Counted from the first letter of the stretch, positions 1 through 8,843 are shown. The stretch is DNA of 64,000 nt from Pedosphaera sp. (GCA_028293285.1 JAQGPC010000279.1:23200-87199), one strand, 5' to 3'. Notes: a model not told the origin generated them from the sequence alone. A program made the numbers and translations.

Positions 1-6
1 GCGAAG

Positions 7-852
7 TTGAAAATAGCGCATTTGCCGGCCGGGGATTATCACATGAAAATGGAATCGAAATTTTCCACGAATCGCAATGGGAAGTGTTGGCTGGAGATTA
101 CCGGTCTGCCACAAACGAATGACTGTTTCTCGCCGCTGGCGGAACCGGCCACGATCATCATTCTCCACGGTTACACGCTCTGCAAGGAATCGATGCTGCC
201 TTGGGCTATCAATCTCGCGCAGTCGGGCTTTCGCGTGATCCTGGTGGACTTGCGGGGTCATGGGCAATCGACGGGCGCGGAAATTTCTTTCGGCAAACAT
301 GAGGTCGATGATTTGACGCAGTTGCTGGATTATCTGGTCGCGCAGCATTTGTGCGAGGGCAGGGTGGGAGTGTTGGGCATTTCGTATGGGGCGACGATGG
401 GGTTGCATTGGGCGGCGCACGATTCGCGCGTGAAAACGGTGGTGGCCATCGCTCCCTACAATCAACCGGATGAAGCGGTGGCGCGGTTCGTGAAGGAGAT
501 GAAAATACCGGTATCGCAAAAAACGGTGCGGAAAGGGCTGGTGCGGGCGGCGCAAAAGATGGACTTGCAGTGGAGTGATTGGTCGGGCGAAACGGCGATG
601 CGGCAGGTGAAGGTGCCGGTGCTGTTGATCGGCGGTGGGCTGGATACGATTAGCCGACCGGAGGACATCAAGCGGATGAAGGAGCTGGCGGTGGACGGTT
701 CAAAAACGATTGAGGTTCCCACGGTTGACCACATCGTGCTGGGGACCCGGTTTAATGAGTTGAGTGAACCGATCAAAGCGTGGTTTCAGGAACGATTGGT
801 GGGAGCGAATACTACCATCGCCCAAAAAACTGGAGAGGGGGTGGGGCGGTGA
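7..852 (+). CDS. Alpha/beta hydrolase (serine esterase/peptidase S9-like)
   Basis: This is a probable cytoplasmic alpha/beta-fold hydrolase. The sequence shows an oxyanion-type LHG near residue 54, DLRGHGQSTG at about 81-90, a nucleophile elbow GISYG with Ser126, an Asp in GGGLD near residue 213 and a His in VDH near 242, so the Ser-Asp-His triad is complete. The substrate cannot be told from sequence. The track start is a TTG at base 7, but the frame is open to the left edge, so the gene may begin outside the window. An ATG at 43 is a second internal candidate. The last 25 residues are not conserved-looking. The next gene is on the opposite strand, so this is the end of a rightward unit. Confidence 0.85.
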   Translation: MKIAHLPAGDYHMKMESKFSTNRNGKCWLEITGLPQTNDCFSPLAEPATIIILHGYTLCKESMLPWAINLAQSGFRVILVDLRGHGQSTGAEISFGKHEVDDLTQLLDYLVAQHLCEGRVGVLGISYGATMGLHWAAHDSRVKTVVAIAPYNQPDEAVARFVKEMKIPVSQKTVRKGLVRAAQKMDLQWSDWSGETAMRQVKVPVLLIGGGLDTISRPEDIKRMKELAVDGSKTIEVPTVDHIVLGTRFNELSEPIKAWFQERLVGANTTIAQKTGEGVGR

Positions 853-918
853 GGATAGAGGATAGAATTTTGTCCAAAAGTTCTGGCCAGGCTAAATAAT
901 TGTGGCTTAAAGCCTCTC

Positions 919-2235
919 CTACAGTGTCGGTTCTTCGTGAGTCGGCTGATGTTGCTCGAAAAGTGTCAGGCGCTTTTGCATTTCTGCACGAGTTTTTTCG
1001 GTGATCCCCTCCATGCCCATGGCCTGTTTCTGATATTTAACGGCCTGTTCAAAATCACCCGCTTCCGCATAAGATGCCGCTAGTGTGCCCACGCAGTACC
1101 ACTTTTTCCATTCCGTCAGTTCACATGCTTTTTGCGCTGCTTCGACGGCCCCTTTGCCATTTCGAATGGAAGCTTCCTTGCATGTCGCAAACAACCAAGC
1201 GAGGGAATTGTAAGCCAAAGCATCCTTTGGATTCAGCGCGAGGCATTTTTTATGATCCTCAATGGCTTTAACAAACTCGCCTTGTTTGGAATAGGCAGAG
1301 GCTCTGGCGTGAAAGGCCAAACTGTTTGTGGAGTTGAGGCGAATCGCTTCGGTATGATCGCTGATCGCTTTTTCGAATTCTCCAATTTTGTAGTAGGCAT
1401 ATCCACGACCATCATACGTGATGGAATTGGTTTGGTTATACTTGATGGCTTGGTTGAAGTCTTTGATGCTCTGTTGGTACTCGCCCTTTCTAAAATGCAG
1501 GTAGCCTCGAAATCCATATGCCTGGTCATCTTCTGGCGCTAGGCGGATGGCTTCATCAAAATCTTTCAAGGCATCATCCAGTTGCCCTTTTTGTTCATAA
1601 GCTCGTCCACGGTTATAGTACGCCAGCGGATCTTCTGGTTTGAGTCGGATTGCTTCGTTGAAATCGCTAACTGCCTTTTCAAGTTGCTTTTGGATGGTAT
1701 AAATCCGCCCGCGGCCTTTGTAAGGTTTGTTGTCCTTCGGATTTAACTCAATGGCCAGCGTGAAATCGTCGATCGCTTTATCATAATTTTCCTTTTGTGC
1801 GTACGCGTTCCCGCGCAAAAGAAAGTTGCTGGCGTCTTTTGGATCGAGCTGGATGGCTTGGTTTACATCACGGATTTCATTTTCAAAATCCTGCTTATGG
1901 TCATAAACGAGAGCACGCGCGCGATATGAAATTGGATTCTTGGGATCTAGTTCGACGGCTCGGTTGAGGTCTGCCAGCGCATTTGTAAAATCGCGAGTCC
2001 TGACGTACACCGTCCCCCGGCTCGCATAGGCGTTGGTGTCCTTGGGATGCTTTTGGAGTAGTTCGGTCCAAAGAAGAATAGCGGACGGGTAATCATGCTT
2101 GTGCGTCGCCTCAACGGCTTTCGCGCGCAGCTCTTTTAGCTCATCACCTACCGCCACCCCGGTCAGGGCGATAGAGGCAAGAAACATTAGTGATAGTTTT
2201 AGAAACAAGTCCTCATGGGCTTTATTTCGTCTCAT
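919..2235 (-). CDS. Tetratricopeptide repeat protein, exported
   Basis: This 438-residue protein is almost entirely TPR repeats. Nine or ten 34-residue units can be followed from about residue 35 to 400, each with the YxxRGxxY...AxxDFxxAIxLxP pattern. A hydrophobic stretch at about 12-29 suggests a signal peptide or N-terminal anchor, which would place the repeats in the periplasm. TPR arrays are protein-protein interaction scaffolds, and no catalytic domain is visible. The closing AAQKACELTxWK segment is often seen in TPR proteins of Planctomycetes and Verrucomicrobia (recalled, not searched). The gene stands alone, facing the hydrolase gene tail to tail. Its partner is unknown. Confidence 0.85.
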   Translation of the reverse strand: MRRNKAHEDLFLKLSLMFLASIALTGVAVGDELKELRAKAVEATHKHDYPSAILLWTELLQKHPKDTNAYASRGTVYVRTRDFTNALADLNRAVELDPKNPISYRARALVYDHKQDFENEIRDVNQAIQLDPKDASNFLLRGNAYAQKENYDKAIDDFTLAIELNPKDNKPYKGRGRIYTIQKQLEKAVSDFNEAIRLKPEDPLAYYNRGRAYEQKGQLDDALKDFDEAIRLAPEDDQAYGFRGYLHFRKGEYQQSIKDFNQAIKYNQTNSITYDGRGYAYYKIGEFEKAISDHTEAIRLNSTNSLAFHARASAYSKQGEFVKAIEDHKKCLALNPKDALAYNSLAWLFATCKEASIRNGKGAVEAAQKACELTEWKKWYCVGTLAASYAEAGDFEQAVKYQKQAMGMEGITEKTRAEMQKRLTLFEQHQPTHEEPTL

Positions 2236-2543
2236 TATTGAAGGCGGGTTGGTTTAAAGTCCAGATTTCCAGGGGTACAATTGTTTCTTTGAAGTGAATT
2301 AGCATTAGTTGTTTATAATCAGGTAGTTAGGTTATTTTGAATCGCTTAAATCACGAAATACACGAAAAGGTTATTAGGATGATTTTTGCTGGGGTTATAA
2401 AAAGTTAGGCATTTAAGAAGTTGGTTCATAGTCAGAGGCTTTGCGGGGCGGGATAAATTAAAGCATTGGCAATTCGGCCTGAGGCGTGTTAGAAACACCG
2501 TCCGCTTTCAAAGAAGGCGGGTTAATTAACATCAGGATTTATT
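2236..2543. other. Intergenic region between TPR gene and small basic protein gene
   Basis: This 308-base gap lies between divergently read genes and should hold both promoters. It is AT-rich, with runs such as ttatttt and gttataaaa. The word gaaggcgggtt occurs at both ends (near 2239 and 2514) and again near 9702. No ORF or RNA gene could be recognised. Confidence 0.4.
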
Positions 2544-2699
2544 ATGTCACAGCATCGTAGTTTGCGCGCAGTGGCCACCATGGGTGGTAAACGGAACGTT
2601 CTCAAGCGCTTTGAGCGCATCGGCGTGCTCAAGAAGCGCGGCCAGTGGAAGGACGGAGATCGCATTACCGGCCTGCGCAAAACCAAGCCCGACGCGTAA
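2544..2699 (+). CDS. Small basic protein of the Chlamydiae/Verrucomicrobia type (51 aa)
   Basis: This gene is too short for the ORF track. An ATG at 2544 opens 51 codons ending in TAA at 2697-2699. The protein begins MSQHRSLR and contains KRNVLKRFERI, KKRGQW and GDRITGLRKTKP. It is strongly basic, with about 15 Lys/Arg and few acidic residues. I recognise this as the 'small basic protein' family conserved in Chlamydiae and Verrucomicrobia. It resembles a ribosome-associated or nucleic-acid-binding protein, but I know of no proven function. It precedes a pseudouridine synthase gene that may act on rRNA, which fits a translation-related role (inference). No strong Shine-Dalgarno sequence precedes the ATG. 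Confidence 0.85.
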   Translation: MSQHRSLRAVATMGGKRNVLKRFERIGVLKKRGQWKDGDRITGLRKTKPDA

Positions 2700-2705
2700 T
2701 TAAAA

Positions 2706-2802
2706 TGTGGAATTCGGAACGCGGAGTGCAGATTGACCCAAGGATTGGGGATTCTTTGCATTTTTATTCCGCACTCCGTATTTCGCACTTCGCATTTGAG
2801 TG
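2706..2802. repeat. Imperfect inverted repeat upstream of the pseudouridine synthase gene
   Basis: The left arm reads ggaacgcggagtgcagatt. The reverse complement of the right part (attccgcactccgtatttcg) matches it imperfectly, and a further tcgcacttcgcattt copy follows. The minus-strand reading RNTECGI/HSAFRIPHF recurs in spurious ORFs of related genomes (recalled). It is probably a dispersed intergenic repeat, and it lies inside the 5' end of the track ORF. Confidence 0.55.
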
Positions 2803-3512
2803 TTCGTTTGCAAAAATTTTTGGCGGAAGCCGGTGTGGCCTCACGGCGCGCCGGTGAGAAGGTCATTTTGGAAGGCCGCGTAGCGGTCAATGGCAAGACG
2901 GTGCGCGAGTTGGGCAGCAAGGTTGACCCGGTGCATGATCGGGTGACAGTGGACGGCGCGCCAGTGCGGCAAAAGCGGAAGTTGTATGTCGCCCTCAATA
3001 AGCCGCGCGGATATATCTGTTCCCGGCAGGACGATCAAAAGCGCCGGGCCATTGGCGAATTGTTGCCGAAGGAATGGAACAATCTTTACACCGTCGGCCG
3101 TCTGGATTATGACAGCGAAGGTCTGATTTTCATGACCAACGACGGTGAGTTCAGCCTGCACCTGACTCATCCGCGTTATGGGATTCGCAAGAAGTACCTG
3201 GTGACGGTGGAAGGTCGCGTGGAGCCGGAAATGTTGAGAGATTTTACCCGCGGCATCGAGCATGAAGGTGAGAAATTGAAGGCTGAGAAGGCCCGGGTGT
3301 TATCGACCAACAACTCCAAGAGCCTCGTGGAATTGGAATTGGCCGAAGGCAAGAATCGCGAAGTGCGCCGGTTGTTTGAATCGAAGGGCCTGGTGGTTTC
3401 GCAATTGGTGCGGACGCAGATTGGTAAAATAAAATTAGGTGAATTACGCAGTGGCAAATGGCGAACATTGACAGAAGCCGAGATTAAATCTCTACTGTCC
3501 CCAACTTTATGA
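2796..3512 (+). CDS. RsuA/RluB-family pseudouridine synthase
   Basis: This enzyme isomerises uridine to pseudouridine in rRNA. An N-terminal S4 RNA-binding domain starts RLQKFLAEAGVASRR. The catalytic domain carries VGRLDYDSEGL, whose Asp is the catalytic residue in the family, followed by LTHPRYGIRKKYLV and EGKNREVRRLF. These features fit RsuA/RluB/RluE; which rRNA site it modifies cannot be told. The ORF is open from 2733, but residues before the S4 domain are encoded by a repeat. I therefore place the start at the TTG at 2796, and the choice is uncertain. The stop overlaps the next start (ATGA), so translation is probably coupled to the SH3 protein. Confidence 0.88.
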   Translation: MSVRLQKFLAEAGVASRRAGEKVILEGRVAVNGKTVRELGSKVDPVHDRVTVDGAPVRQKRKLYVALNKPRGYICSRQDDQKRRAIGELLPKEWNNLYTVGRLDYDSEGLIFMTNDGEFSLHLTHPRYGIRKKYLVTVEGRVEPEMLRDFTRGIEHEGEKLKAEKARVLSTNNSKSLVELELAEGKNREVRRLFESKGLVVSQLVRTQIGKIKLGELRSGKWRTLTEAEIKSLLSPTL

Positions 3513-4708
3513 AAAAGAAATTTGGATTGCTGCTGGCAGGAATGCTGGCAACCAGTGTAATAGCGCAAACCGGAACCACGCCGCCACCGTTGCCTGCGCC
3601 CGGTGCGCCACCCACACCGGAAGCACCGGTATCAGCACCAGTGCCCGTCCCTCCAGCGCCATTGCCACCAGCGGATACTTCTGTCCTCCCGCCAGCCACT
3701 ACGAACAAACCTGCTGCCAAGCCGACCAAGAAAACGACGAAGAAAACGGACAAGGCAGCCGCCAAGAAAGCCGCTGCCGACAAGAAGAGCAAAACTTCTG
3801 CCAAGGCAGATACCAAGAAGACCGAAGCCAAGCCTGCGGCTCCGCTCGCTTTGAATCAGCCAGCCGTCGCAAAACAGGACCATGTCAATGTGCGTGGTCA
3901 GGCTAATATTAACAGTGAAGTCGTTGCCCATTTGAAAAAAGGCGAAGCGGTTACTGTGTTGGAAGAGGTCACGAAAAAGGCCAAGACGGATGAGCCTTCC
4001 CAATGGGCCAAGATTGCGATGCCTGCCGGTACACACGTGTGGGTGAATAGTGCATTTGTCGAGAACAACGCGGTCAAATCCACAAAGCTCAACGTGCGAA
4101 GCGGCGCTGGCGAAAATTACAGCGTGGTTGGATTGTTGCACAAGGGCGATGCCATCAAGGCAATTGGCACCAAGGGTGATTGGACCGAAATCGAAGCGCC
4201 CGCTGGCGCGTATGCTTTCGTGGCGGCACATTTGCTCGAGCCAGCGCCTGCAGGCCAGCCGGTTCAAATCGCAGCGACGACTCCGCCTCCTGCACCAGCT
4301 CCGGTGACGCCTACACCCGCGCCTGTGGAAAGCACTCCTCCAATTGCGCCGCCAACGACTGAAGCACCTGTTGCACCGCCAACAGTTCCTGCGCCGACTG
4401 AACTGCCGATTGTCAGTGCGCCGAATTCGGCTCCTTTATTGCCGCCTGTCGAGCAACCTCCAGTGAAGCGCACCGTGGACCGTGAAGGTCTCGTGACCGG
4501 CACAGTGAGCATTCAGGCACCTTCCTATTATCAACTCAAGAGTTTGGATAATGGCAACGTCATTGATTATCTCCACTCGGATTCGACCAGCCTGGTTTTG
4601 AAAAAGTATAAGGGTAAAAAAGTGCTGGTTTCAGGCGAAGAAGGCCTGGATGAGCGCTGGCCCAATACTCCGGTGCTGACCATTCAAAAGATTCAGATCG
4701 TAGAGTAA
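3509..4708 (+). CDS. Exported SH3b-domain protein with proline/alanine-rich linkers
   Basis: This 399-residue protein has an N-terminal signal peptide (MKKKFGLLLAGMLATSVIA) followed by a Pro-rich stretch and a Lys/Ala-rich stretch. Two bacterial SH3 domains follow, one starting near HVNVRGQANINSEVV and one near KLNVRSGAGENYSVVG. A second Pro/Ala/Thr-rich linker comes next, then a C-terminal domain of about 75 residues. Bacterial SH3 domains commonly bind peptidoglycan or cell-wall peptides, so an envelope role is likely, but no enzyme domain is visible. The start overlaps the pseudouridine synthase stop, and the stop overlaps the folD start (TAATG). The three genes therefore form a tightly packed transcription unit with unrelated functions. 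Confidence 0.8.
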   Translation: MKKKFGLLLAGMLATSVIAQTGTTPPPLPAPGAPPTPEAPVSAPVPVPPAPLPPADTSVLPPATTNKPAAKPTKKTTKKTDKAAAKKAAADKKSKTSAKADTKKTEAKPAAPLALNQPAVAKQDHVNVRGQANINSEVVAHLKKGEAVTVLEEVTKKAKTDEPSQWAKIAMPAGTHVWVNSAFVENNAVKSTKLNVRSGAGENYSVVGLLHKGDAIKAIGTKGDWTEIEAPAGAYAFVAAHLLEPAPAGQPVQIAATTPPPAPAPVTPTPAPVESTPPIAPPTTEAPVAPPTVPAPTELPIVSAPNSAPLLPPVEQPPVKRTVDREGLVTGTVSIQAPSYYQLKSLDNGNVIDYLHSDSTSLVLKKYKGKKVLVSGEEGLDERWPNTPVLTIQKIQIVE

Positions 4709-5607
4709 TGCCTGTTGCGAACCTCATCGATGGGCGGGCCATCGCAAGCCAGATTCAGAGCGAAACCGCCCAGCGAGTTGCCGCCTTGAAGGCGCGAGGT
4801 GTGCAGCCCGGCTTGGTCTTCGTGCGCGTGGGCGAAGACCCGGCTTCCAAAGTTTATGTGGGGATGAAGGAGAAAGTTTCCGTACAGTTGGGCATTTTTT
4901 CCGAGACCCGCGTTTTACCACAGACTACCACGGAAGCAGAACTCCTCGCACTCCTCGCACAGCTAAATGCGGACGCGCGCGTCCACGGAATTCTGGTGCA
5001 AGCTCCGCTTCCCAAGCATATCCGTGAAACGGTGGTATATTCCACGGTGTTGCCGCAAAAAGATGTGGATGGTTTTCATCCTGAGAACGTCGGCAAATTA
5101 ATGCTGGGCGATCCAAGTGGCTTTTGGCCCTGCACACCGGCGGGAGTTTTGGAATTGCTCGTGCGCTCGCAGGTGAAAATTGAAGGAGCCGAAGCGGTGA
5201 TTTTGGGGCGGGGCAATATTGTGGGAAAACCGATGGCAGCCATCCTCTGCCAAAAGTCTAAACATGCCAATGCCACGGTGACGATTTGCCACTCGCAAAC
5301 GCAGGACATTAAAGCGCACTGCCGCCGGGCGGATATTTTAATTGCCGCCATGGGTTCGCCAAAATTTGTGACGGCGGACATGGTCAAACCGGGAGCAACG
5401 GTCATTGACGTGGGTGTTAATCGGGTAAGTGATCCAACGGCCAAAGGCGGTTCACGATTGGTGGGCGATGTGGATTTTGATGCCGTGCAACCTATCGCCG
5501 GAAGGATTACTCCCAACCCCGGCGGCGTAGGGCCAATGACGATTGCCCTGCTGATGCAGAATACCGTGCGCGCAGCGGAACTGGCTGCGGAGAGCACGAA
5601 GAGTTGA
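4708..5607 (+). CDS. folD: Bifunctional methylenetetrahydrofolate dehydrogenase/cyclohydrolase
   Basis: FolD interconverts 5,10-methylene-, 5,10-methenyl- and 10-formyl-tetrahydrofolate in the cytoplasm. It feeds one-carbon units to purine and Met-tRNA formylation. The length of 299 residues is normal. Visible signatures are SKVYVGMKEK with the catalytic Lys, QAPLPKHI, KDVDGFHPENVGKL, the dinucleotide-binding stretch VILGRGNIVGKPMA, and the C-terminal NPGGVGPMTIALLMQNT. The ATG overlaps the stop of the SH3 protein by one base, so expression is probably coupled. The formyl-THF product is used by PurH, which is encoded about 9 kb downstream. Confidence 0.97.
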   Translation: MPVANLIDGRAIASQIQSETAQRVAALKARGVQPGLVFVRVGEDPASKVYVGMKEKVSVQLGIFSETRVLPQTTTEAELLALLAQLNADARVHGILVQAPLPKHIRETVVYSTVLPQKDVDGFHPENVGKLMLGDPSGFWPCTPAGVLELLVRSQVKIEGAEAVILGRGNIVGKPMAAILCQKSKHANATVTICHSQTQDIKAHCRRADILIAAMGSPKFVTADMVKPGATVIDVGVNRVSDPTAKGGSRLVGDVDFDAVQPIAGRITPNPGGVGPMTIALLMQNTVRAAELAAESTKS

Positions 5608-5640
5608 TTTTAATACAGCCAATTTAATTTAAACAAAACT

Positions 5641-6075
5641 ATGCAAGCCGCACGAATTTTACCTGATCTGCAATGCTCGCTTCTGTGTGAAGAAATTCGC
5701 CAGGAAGCTAATGGCAACTTCTTCATCATTGGAGTCATCAATTATATCCGCGTGCCCCAAGTACCGGTGACCGCCTTCAAATTGAGCGTGTTCAATCGTT
5801 GGACCGCCGGAGTGGGGCAGTTCACTGAGAACGTGCGATTGGTTGCCCCGGACCAAACCACACTGTTGCGCAAGAGCGAGATGAAATTCGAGTTGAAGGA
5901 TGCCGCGCTGCATTCCACCAACGTGACTGTCTTTGGCCAGGTGGAATTTAAAGTCCCGGGAAATTATTATGTGGAAGTCCTGGTGGATGATGTCATGAAG
6001 TTGAGGTATCCCGTTCCACTGATTGTTGCCCCGGCGCCCAATCAGAATCCGCAAACGCCGCAGGCACCAGCTTAA
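5641..6075 (+). CDS. Conserved hypothetical protein, beta-rich (possibly DUF6941-like)
   Basis: I do not recognise this 144-residue protein with certainty. The opening (LQCSLLCEEIRQEANGNFFIIGVINYI) and the predicted run of beta strands recall the small DUF6941-type family of unknown function. The tail is Pro/Gln-rich. There is no signal peptide and no membrane segment, so it is probably cytosolic. The ATG at 5641 is 33 bases after folD and is preceded by an AT-rich leader. It could be co-transcribed with folD or have its own promoter. Confidence 0.65.
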   Translation: MQAARILPDLQCSLLCEEIRQEANGNFFIIGVINYIRVPQVPVTAFKLSVFNRWTAGVGQFTENVRLVAPDQTTLLRKSEMKFELKDAALHSTNVTVFGQVEFKVPGNYYVEVLVDDVMKLRYPVPLIVAPAPNQNPQTPQAPA

Positions 6076-6165
6076 GTTGGCTCGAAAGAATCTGGCATTG
6101 CCATACCCAAGCCTGTAGGATAAGCGACCGTGAAGCGCATTCATTCGTGGTGCGTCTCATTATCG

Positions 6166-7044
6166 ATGAGTAGTAATACGGTCCATACCTGGCCAACAGC
6201 CTGGGAACCGCTGACCCCGCGCGGCGTGGCTACTTTTGCGCGGGCAACCCTTGGCCGATTGTGGCTGGTGCAGCTCCTCGTGGCGATATTGGCTGGCGCG
6301 TCAGTCGTTTGGTTTTTGCATCACGCCTGGTTCCCCGTAGTGAGGGAAGCGATTCAACAGTTGCCAGCGGAAGGAGAAATTCGAAATCAACAACTCCAAT
6401 CGCCTGCCGGCTTGCCAATGCAACTAGCCGAAAACCGCTTTTTAGGAATTGCCATTGATTTGGAGCATGGCGGTCAGATCAGTCGCGAGTCTCAGTTGCA
6501 GGTTGAATTCGGCCTGGAGGATGTGCGGATATTTGGATTGCTGGGATATACCGCAATCAAATACAAACCCGGTTGGAAAGTGGCTTTTAATCGCAAGGAC
6601 TTGGAACCATGGTGGGGAGCCTGGGAACCGGCCATTCTCGTCGGAGCAGGTCTGGCAACTATTGTGGGGCTGCTGGTGAGTTGGACACTGCTGGCCACCC
6701 TTTATTTTGTGCCAGTGCGAGTTGTCGGCTTCTTTCAAAATCGTGATTTAAAATTGTGGCAAAGCTGGAAGCTTGCAGGTGCCGCGTTAATGCCGGGAGC
6801 GCTGTTTTTGACTTTTGCCATTGTCGGTTACAGCCTGTCATGGGTGGACCTCATTCGTTTAAGCGTCTTGTTTGGAATCCATTTTTTAGTCGGTTTGGTT
6901 TATCTCTGGATCAGCCCCATGTTTCTACCGCGCATTGCTGTGGTTTCGGCGACCAGGCCCAACCCTTTTTTAGACGAGCAAAATCCGGAAAAGGACGGTG
7001 TCCAGACTAATCCATTTTCAAAATCAGATGGTCTAAAAAAGTAG
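6166..7044 (+). CDS. Hypothetical integral membrane protein
   Basis: This protein of about 292 residues (304 in the track) has a first membrane helix around LVQLLVAILAGASVVWFL. A soluble segment of about 120 residues follows, then three to four further hydrophobic helices (AILVGAGLATIVGLLVSW, MPGALFLTFAIVGYSL, LSVLFGIHFLVGLVYLW). The C-terminus is polar. No family was recognised. The track start is a GTG at 6130. I prefer the ATG at 6166 because the first 12 residues are uncharacteristic, but the evidence is weak. It follows the DUF6941-like gene by about 90 bases. Confidence 0.65.
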   Translation: MSSNTVHTWPTAWEPLTPRGVATFARATLGRLWLVQLLVAILAGASVVWFLHHAWFPVVREAIQQLPAEGEIRNQQLQSPAGLPMQLAENRFLGIAIDLEHGGQISRESQLQVEFGLEDVRIFGLLGYTAIKYKPGWKVAFNRKDLEPWWGAWEPAILVGAGLATIVGLLVSWTLLATLYFVPVRVVGFFQNRDLKLWQSWKLAGAALMPGALFLTFAIVGYSLSWVDLIRLSVLFGIHFLVGLVYLWISPMFLPRIAVVSATRPNPFLDEQNPEKDGVQTNPFSKSDGLKK

Positions 7045-7207
7045 GCGCTCTCACCCCGGCCGGAACAAGGCGGAGAAAAACCTGTTGCCTGAAACTACCG
7101 GGACAATTCGGGGTTTAATAGAGAAGATACGGGCTGATGACAGGGCTTTGCTCTTGTGTGGACAACACGTCATTGCTTGTTGAAAGCGATTCGTTTAATT
7201 TCGACTC

Positions 7208-8005
7208 ATGACTTGTTTTCGCTTGGCGCGCGGATGCGCCATAAGCCTTGCGCTCTGCCTGCTGGCAGGCGGCTGTTTGCCTTCCGCAGACAGCCCGGTA
7301 AATGAGCAAAAAGAGCCGCATTTCCTGAATGGAAAAAGCAAGGTAACTTCCATGGATTACCAGGGAGCTATGGATTCATTTGAAAAGGCGTTGGAAGTTA
7401 ATCCGCGTAACGCTTCGGCTCATTTTGAGTTGGCGTGGCTTTCAGAATATAAAGTGCCCGATCCGGCAGTGGCCATTTATCATTATCAATGTTTTTTGAA
7501 ATTGCAGCCCAATTCCGATAATGCGGACAAGGCTAGGGAACACATCGGCATTTGCAAGCAACAATTGGCGGCCAGCGTATCCGCCATTGGTCTTTTGCCT
7601 TCCACGGCGCAACGGGATTTGGAGAAAGTCCTGCTCGAAAACAAAGATCTGAAAGCCCGTCTGGTCCAGTGGGAAGCTTATTACACCAGCCATCGACAGA
7701 CACCCAGTAACGCGCCTGCTGCCAATCCCACACCGGCACAACCTCGGGAGGTTGCTGCTGTTGTTCGGCAAACGCCTGAGCCAGTTCCTTTGCAAACGAC
7801 TCGCGCGGCTTCGGAAAAGGCAGCAACAACTTCACGGTCAATGGCAACGGTGGCAACTAAAACGCATACTGTTAAAACAGGTGAATCATTTTATGCCATT
7901 GCCAAACGATACAGCATTTCAACAGGCGCATTACAGTCGGCAAATCCCCAAGTGAGACCAACCCGCATTCAACCGGGTCAGACTTTGACTATACCCGCGC
8001 CTTGA
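7208..8005 (+). CDS. Lipoprotein with TPR and C-terminal LysM domain
   Basis: The protein has a lipoprotein signal peptide ending in the lipobox LAGGC, so it is probably anchored in the outer membrane. TPR-like repeats follow at about residues 40-110 (DYQGAMDSFEKALEVNPRNASAHFELAW). A short coiled coil and a Pro/Ala linker come next. A LysM domain ends the protein (HTVKTGESFYAIAKRYSISTGALQSANP...IQPGQTLTIP). LysM binds the glycan strands of peptidoglycan, so this looks like a periplasmic scaffold attached to the wall. The stop overlaps the possible TTG start of the next gene, which suggests an operon with 8017 and the ABC ATPase. Confidence 0.82.
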   Translation: MTCFRLARGCAISLALCLLAGGCLPSADSPVNEQKEPHFLNGKSKVTSMDYQGAMDSFEKALEVNPRNASAHFELAWLSEYKVPDPAVAIYHYQCFLKLQPNSDNADKAREHIGICKQQLAASVSAIGLLPSTAQRDLEKVLLENKDLKARLVQWEAYYTSHRQTPSNAPAANPTPAQPREVAAVVRQTPEPVPLQTTRAASEKAATTSRSMATVATKTHTVKTGESFYAIAKRYSISTGALQSANPQVRPTRIQPGQTLTIPAP

Positions 8006-8016
8006 TTCGTAACGCC

Positions 8017-8832
8017 ATGTTCTCACGCATAGCATTCCTGGTGATAGCCATTTTTTGGGTGACCATGAATGTTTTGCTTTGGCGCTCCGAATATGGAGGT
8101 GGAAACCGTTTTGGCAGCGTGGTGCCGCTTGAGGTGGTGTGGCAGAAAATCCTCACGGCACCGGACAATTCATCGATGGAAATCACGCACCGAGGCGAAA
8201 AAATCGGCTATTGCCGATGGTCGGCCACCGTGCAGGAGCCAGTTGCGCCAAAGACTGACACCGACGAACCGCCTCCGGAAGGAATGGTGGAAATCCTTTC
8301 CGGTTATCGGATTGATTTTGAAGGAAATATTGGCTTGAGCGATTTTGCCAATCGCCTCCGGTTTGATTCCAACATCAAATTAACCACCAATCATGTCTGG
8401 AAGGAATTTAGTCTGCGGTTGAATTTGCGTCCCAGCTCGTGGGAAATACGCTCTCAGGCTTCAGAACAAGCCATTCACTTCAAGTCGGAAGATGACGAGG
8501 GGAAGAAGGAGAAGGTGCTTAAGTTTGCTGATTTGCAGAATCCGGAGTTGTTGGCCCGTGAGTTTGATCTGCCTTTACCGGTGCAACTTTTAGGCAGCTT
8601 TGGTCTGACGGGCAATGCCAAAAACACGGCTCCGCTTTCTCTGGGCCTGGCATGGGAGGCGCGTAATGATTGGATTACTATTGGACATACCTCGGTGCGG
8701 GCCTACCGGTTAAAAGCCAAAGTGCTTGATCGCTTTCCCATTGTCATCATGGTCAGTCGTGTGGGAGAGATCTTGCGCGTTGAACTGCCGGATGATTGGG
8801 TGTTGGTGAATGATCAGTTGACGACGCTATAA
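8017..8832 (+). CDS. Hypothetical membrane-anchored protein
   Basis: The protein has an N-terminal hydrophobic segment (FSRIAFLVIAIFWVTMNVLLW) followed by about 245 residues of mostly polar, beta-rich sequence, so it is probably anchored in the inner membrane and exposed to the periplasm. No family was recognised. The track starts at a TTG (8002) overlapping the previous gene. I chose the ATG at 8017, directly before the hydrophobic segment. It lies 11 bases before an ABC ATPase gene, so it may be an accessory subunit of that transporter, but it does not look like a multi-pass permease. Confidence 0.65.
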   Translation: MFSRIAFLVIAIFWVTMNVLLWRSEYGGGNRFGSVVPLEVVWQKILTAPDNSSMEITHRGEKIGYCRWSATVQEPVAPKTDTDEPPPEGMVEILSGYRIDFEGNIGLSDFANRLRFDSNIKLTTNHVWKEFSLRLNLRPSSWEIRSQASEQAIHFKSEDDEGKKEKVLKFADLQNPELLAREFDLPLPVQLLGSFGLTGNAKNTAPLSLGLAWEARNDWITIGHTSVRAYRLKAKVLDRFPIVIMVSRVGEILRVELPDDWVLVNDQLTTL

Positions 8833-8843
8833 TCCTTTCCACC

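Noticed and set aside
900-918. The short palindrome ggcttaaagcc near the end of the TPR gene
   Set aside because: It is only 11 bases and common by chance; it lacks a T tract.
2522-2998. A minus-strand ORF across the small basic protein and the repeat
   Set aside because: It runs through a dispersed repeat (RNTECGI-like reading) and opposes two real genes.
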